A stretch of DNA of 43,836 bases from Trichomonas tenax. Taxonomy: Eukaryota; Parabasalia; Trichomonadida; Trichomonadidae. The stretch spans positions 1-43,836 of the forward strand of contig JALKBU010000387.1 of the NCBI GenBank assembly GCA_023091735.1, in the 5' to 3' direction. Each line of letters starts with the position of its first letter. Position 1 is the stretch's first letter. Shown piece by piece: positions 40,638-43,836 of the stretch. The translations under genes were made by a program, and so were the position numbers. The notes beneath the pieces were generated by a model. That model saw nothing but the letters and a program-made list of their open reading frames with translations, was not told the origin of the DNA and searched no databases.

Positions 40638-42459
40638 ATGAGTTCAATCAAACTTTAGGACAACATAAGTGCAATTGATGATAGCTCTTTTCTTGGATGC
40701 ACATTACTCAAGCCTATCTCTCTCCTGCTTATATTAACAAAGATTGGAAGATATTGCTATTCAGTGATTGGATCATCAGCACTAACAGACTATGTTTCTA
40801 ATTCTTCTTTTATTTGCTCAATATCATCCGAAAATGCATATTTAATAATAGCAATAATCTCATTCATGAATTGTACAGATCTCATTGATCTCGCTCCCTT
40901 ACAAACAATTTCAAGTATTGGATCACAGGCGTTCATTAACTGCAATAAGCTATTGAGTGCCGAAATGTACTATCTCACTGATATCACCTTTATCTGCTCA
41001 GGTTTATTCCATGAATGTAGCCATCGTCATCATAACATTTCCACCTCAAATTGAATCCGTCGAAACAAATGCATTCCCGAGCTATTCATGACTCCTCCAG
41101 ATACGCTTCGGCACTGACAGCAAGTGTATCAAGGAACAAAATTGTATGACATCACATTTGCGAAATGCAAAATCATTGATATTAGCTCTGACGCATTTTA
41201 CACCACAGGTTTAGCTGTTCATTAGAGTATTCATCAAATATAATTACAATTCTCCTCATGGGAAGAAATATCATTTCATTATCTATGAAGAGCTTGACTA
41301 ACTTAAAGTCAATGCATCAAAATCTATTTACAAACTACAACAAATTCGAAAAAATATGTAATCTTGAATCACTCACAAACATCGGCGATTCAGCATTCAT
41401 CAGTTATCAGAGCATCGCTTCACGCGGAGAAAATCCTCTTCTCTCATTCATTGGTGATAATGCATTCGAAAATTGCATTTCTGATAAAAAGATTTCTATT
41501 GGATCTAATGCATTCATAGGATGCGCATAACTGGCATCATCCCAGATCACGTGCGAAACAATTTCTGAGATCAATGGAGCATTCTCAAGCTGCCAAAGTT
41601 TAGTTTCTTCGTTCTTTGGTTGCATCAAACTAAATAACATCAATATTGAAACAGCTGTTCATATCCCCAACGAACAATTCTATTGATGTTAATGAATTGT
41701 CTGTATCAACTCCCAATATTTGAAGATATCGGGTGCAAGTCTTTTTATAACTGATCCAAGTTGAAAGACATGACGTACCTACAATCATTAAAGTCAATTA
41801 GTTCATGTGCGTTTGATAGCTGTTTCATCATTTCAAGAATGTCGCAAAAAGGATATGAATCACTGGGAAATTTATCATTCGATTCATTGATGGAACAGTC
41901 AGCTCCATTCTTTCTGAGTGTTTCTCAGAATGCAGATATCTCAACTCGCTTAATTGCGGCAGCAATATTACCACAGAGAGTGTGAATTCGTATGTTTCAA
42001 GAATTCAATAGCTCTGAAGGATATTCTCTTCTCGAGTCTGTTGAAATCGTGTCCAATATCAAAACAACAAGTGAAGGAATGTTTTCTGACTGCATTGAAC
42101 TGAATTTAGTCAAACTTACAGAGAGTATCAACATTATTGAAACAAATGATTTTAAAAACTTTGCCTCTCTTTTGTGACTCGGCCCAACGACTTTCAGGAC
42201 CAATGGAGTTGAAAAAGATGAATTCATCGGCTTTTTTACATCTCGAGAATTTCAAAGAAATATCTTTTATCGGCCAATCATTTCAGCAAAACATGTCAGT
42301 CTCGGTGATAGCTGTTTCGCAAACCGGCTTTCCTTAAAGAATCCACAGATTTCAAGCATTTTGAAGTTTATCCCATCAAGTGCATATTATAGATGCATCC
42401 AAATTTCGAATGCCAAACTTCCAAATAATGTCAAAGCAATCAAAAAGAACTTGCACTAG
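40638..42459 (+). pseudogene. BspA-like leucine-rich-repeat protein, broken
   Basis: Starting at ATG 40638 the frame meets TAG at 40656, then reads open to 41054 with BspA/TpLRR units (IDDSSFLGCTLL, ISSIGSQAFINCNKL). Later pieces in shifted frames (41258-41530, 41761-41985, 41992-42177, 42137-42337) continue the pattern L.SIG..AF..C, for example LTNIGDSAF and FIGDNAFENC. The last piece ends LPNNVKAIKKNLH at TAG 42457. The parent would have been an extracellular surface protein of the BspA-like family that is greatly expanded in trichomonads and implicated in adhesion. At least four frame changes and a nonsense codon make it dead. It begins 29 bases after the DUF1015 stop, so it probably lacks its own promoter. 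Confidence 0.85.
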
Positions 42460-42589
42460 CAAATGCGCATGCAGGAAATAAAAAACCGCTTTTTTTTGAT
42501 TCAAATTGTTGAAGATTTTACGAATCTAAACAGGAGATCACTCCTGTAATTTAATATTTTTAAATGAAGTAATAAGTTATTTATGGTAA

Positions 42590-43559
42590 CTATGTACAGT
42601 TGATCATGTATTTATATTTAAAATAACGAAAAAAATAACTAAAGATTTTGCTTTCAACATTTTTCTTGATGTTGAAAACAAAACTCAACGCTGTAGCTTC
42701 GCATAAATATGATGAATAATGTTGAACATTGTTCACAAATGGATCTGTGTTGATGTTGCTGATGTCAACATTTCCTGATCTTTCATATCTGTCACAATAG
42801 CAATGAAAAACTGTGATAGATTTAGCACTGTTTTCACAAGAAAAAATACTTGCTCCTTTGTTTTCAAGAATTACACATGATTCAATAAAACCATTGCAAT
42901 TAGAAGAAATAACACAATCAGAAACATAATTATTAATAATATTACTTCGCGAAAGTAAAAAATCGTTATCATATTGTCTAAAACATTTTGTGAAAGGAGC
43001 TTTGTTATCAGAGATTGTACAAAATTTTGTTGTTGTTTCATTGAATGATTTTTGCATATAAAAACCGCATCTTTCACCTGTTTGGCATGAACTGATGTTG
43101 TTGTATGTGTTAAGAATGTATCCGCAACCAAAATAAAGCGGACTATCTCCCTGACCCAATTTTCCGCATGATGAAATAGATGAGGAGAGAACAAAATTTT
43201 TGTATTCACCTGAATTATGATAAACATATGAATGCTGTCCTTGACCATTAGTTGATGATTTGAATGAACAAACATGATATTGAACAAATTCACCTGCACA
43301 AATAAAATAAATTGCTCTATTCGAAAAATCATGGAAGAAACATGTGTCAACAACAACTTTGTTATTTGCATTATAGCAATTTATCGCTTCTGAATTGCTT
43401 GAACCAAAGGTGCAAAAATGGATAAAATAGTTTTTGTTGGTTGAAAGTTTGCCGTCTTTGTTTTCTTCATAATCACCAGGGAAATAGTCAGAGAAGGAAT
43501 TATGGATACAAAGATGAATGAATGTTAATCAAAAACAAAGAAAAAGGAATAAAAAATTT
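42590..43559 (-). pseudogene. beta-helix-like surface protein, copy D, 5' lesions
   Basis: One frame on the minus strand is open from about 43530 to 42590 (about 310 codons) but has no ATG. It aligns with copies A-C: SDYFPGDYEEN, NKNYFIHFCTF, NNKVVVDTCFF and AIYFICAGEFVQYHVCSFKSS. Repeating C.I..N units follow (YNNISSCQTGERCGFYMQKS, CVILENKGASIFSC), as expected of beta-helix coils. Just upstream, 43559-43504 in another frame encodes a hydrophobic signal-peptide-like stretch (FFIPFSLFLINIHSSLYP) with no ATG. So the start codon is eroded and a frameshift separates leader from body. An initiator-like site lies right before it. The body has no nonsense codon, so inactivation looks recent. A non-AUG start or unusual splicing cannot be excluded. 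Confidence 0.65.
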
Positions 43560-43572
43560 ATATGAAATGTGA
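43560..43572 (-). promoter_or_regulatory. Inr-like site of beta-helix copy D
   Basis: On the minus strand this reads TCACATTTCATAT, close to TCAYTWYTCATTA. It directly precedes the leader-like stretch of copy D. Confidence 0.5.
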
Positions 43573-43836
43573 CAATGAAAGAAATAACCTTATATGTAAA
43601 AATTCGGAAATTCGCAAATTTGTATTTAGTACTTCACGCAACTTCAAGACAAGGTCTAAGAATCTGTGAACAACATCATAATACCAACGATAATTCCATT
43701 GGAAATAATAGTAGTAGATAAGGGGGGTTACTTGCCATTCTAAATATAGAGAATGTACGACATCATATATATATATAGTGTAATTCCGAGCAACTAATTT
43801 TTAAGTTAATTTTTAAAATAATTTAATTTTTTTATT
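43573..43836. other. window edge, no gene seen
   Basis: AT-rich, with a short (TA)n run near 43767-43778 and a GGGGGG tract near 43722. Nothing else is seen. Confidence 0.4.

Noticed and set aside
1..43836. Entamoeba as the source organism, since it is also AT-rich with BspA-like proteins
   Set aside because: The initiator-like sites, the CCA/ACA codon preference and the long spacers fit trichomonads better.
1..43836. CRISPR arrays, telomeric repeats, rRNA or phage genes
   Set aside because: None were visible; repeats here are degenerate tandem or inverted types without the spacing of CRISPR.

Overview
This window looks like nuclear DNA of a trichomonad (Parabasalia). Tritrichomonas-like is more likely than Trichomonas vaginalis. 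The evidence is: AT-rich DNA with intron-free genes of eukaryotic families; short 5' leaders carrying TCA-type initiator (Inr-like) sequences at several starts (9080-9092, 14418-14430, 35671-35680, 39294-39304); remnants of BspA-like leucine-rich-repeat and beta-helix-like surface genes; and one gene with the strong C-ending plus CCA/ACA codon bias of highly expressed trichomonad genes. Only about half the genes show the initiator, and spacers reach 5 kb. The species call is inference.

Layout. 1-5000: a GC-rich inverted repeat (308-659), a mucin-like membrane protein (822-1400, -), a DH-PH-FYVE Rho GEF (1945-3210, +) and a CAMK-like kinase (3687-4802, -). 5000-16600: three decayed copies of a cysteine-containing beta-helix-like family (6397-7215, 11653-12428, 12979-13833, all +) between a CDK-like kinase (8021-9052, -), a PP2A/4/6-type phosphatase (10143-11063, +), a type II membrane glycosyltransferase-like protein (14455-15660, +) and an LRR protein (15862-16599, -). 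16600-21700: a gene desert with dispersed degenerate repeats. 21898-30000: a WW-MyTH4-RhoGAP protein (ARHGAP39/Vilse type, +), a TRAPPC10/11-like protein (+) and an importin-beta karyopherin (-). 30672-37819: a 1510-residue CHD-type protein with paired chromodomains and an ATPase core that has lost its catalytic motifs (+), a 69-residue stand-alone RBR Rcat/RING2-like protein (+) and a three-repeat Myb protein (-). 39310-43557: a DUF1015 protein (+), then a BspA-like LRR pseudogene (+) and a fourth beta-helix relic (-).

The live genes are cellular housekeeping and signalling: Rho-GTPase control (one GEF, one GAP), kinases and a phosphatase, membrane traffic, nuclear import, chromatin and transcription. 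They do not form an operon. The surface-type genes are mostly dead and sit beside them.

Most interesting: (1) GC-rich, foldable intergenic elements sharing the 13-mer AGACGCGAAGTCT (574-586, 7893-7905, one-mismatch copy 7950-7962), of which 7902-7977 can be drawn as a cloverleaf-like 76-nt fold; (2) the CHD-like pseudo-ATPase; (3) the single-domain Rcat protein lacking the catalytic cysteine at its usual place; (4) the four-copy degraded surface family, one copy of which keeps an initiator-like promoter.
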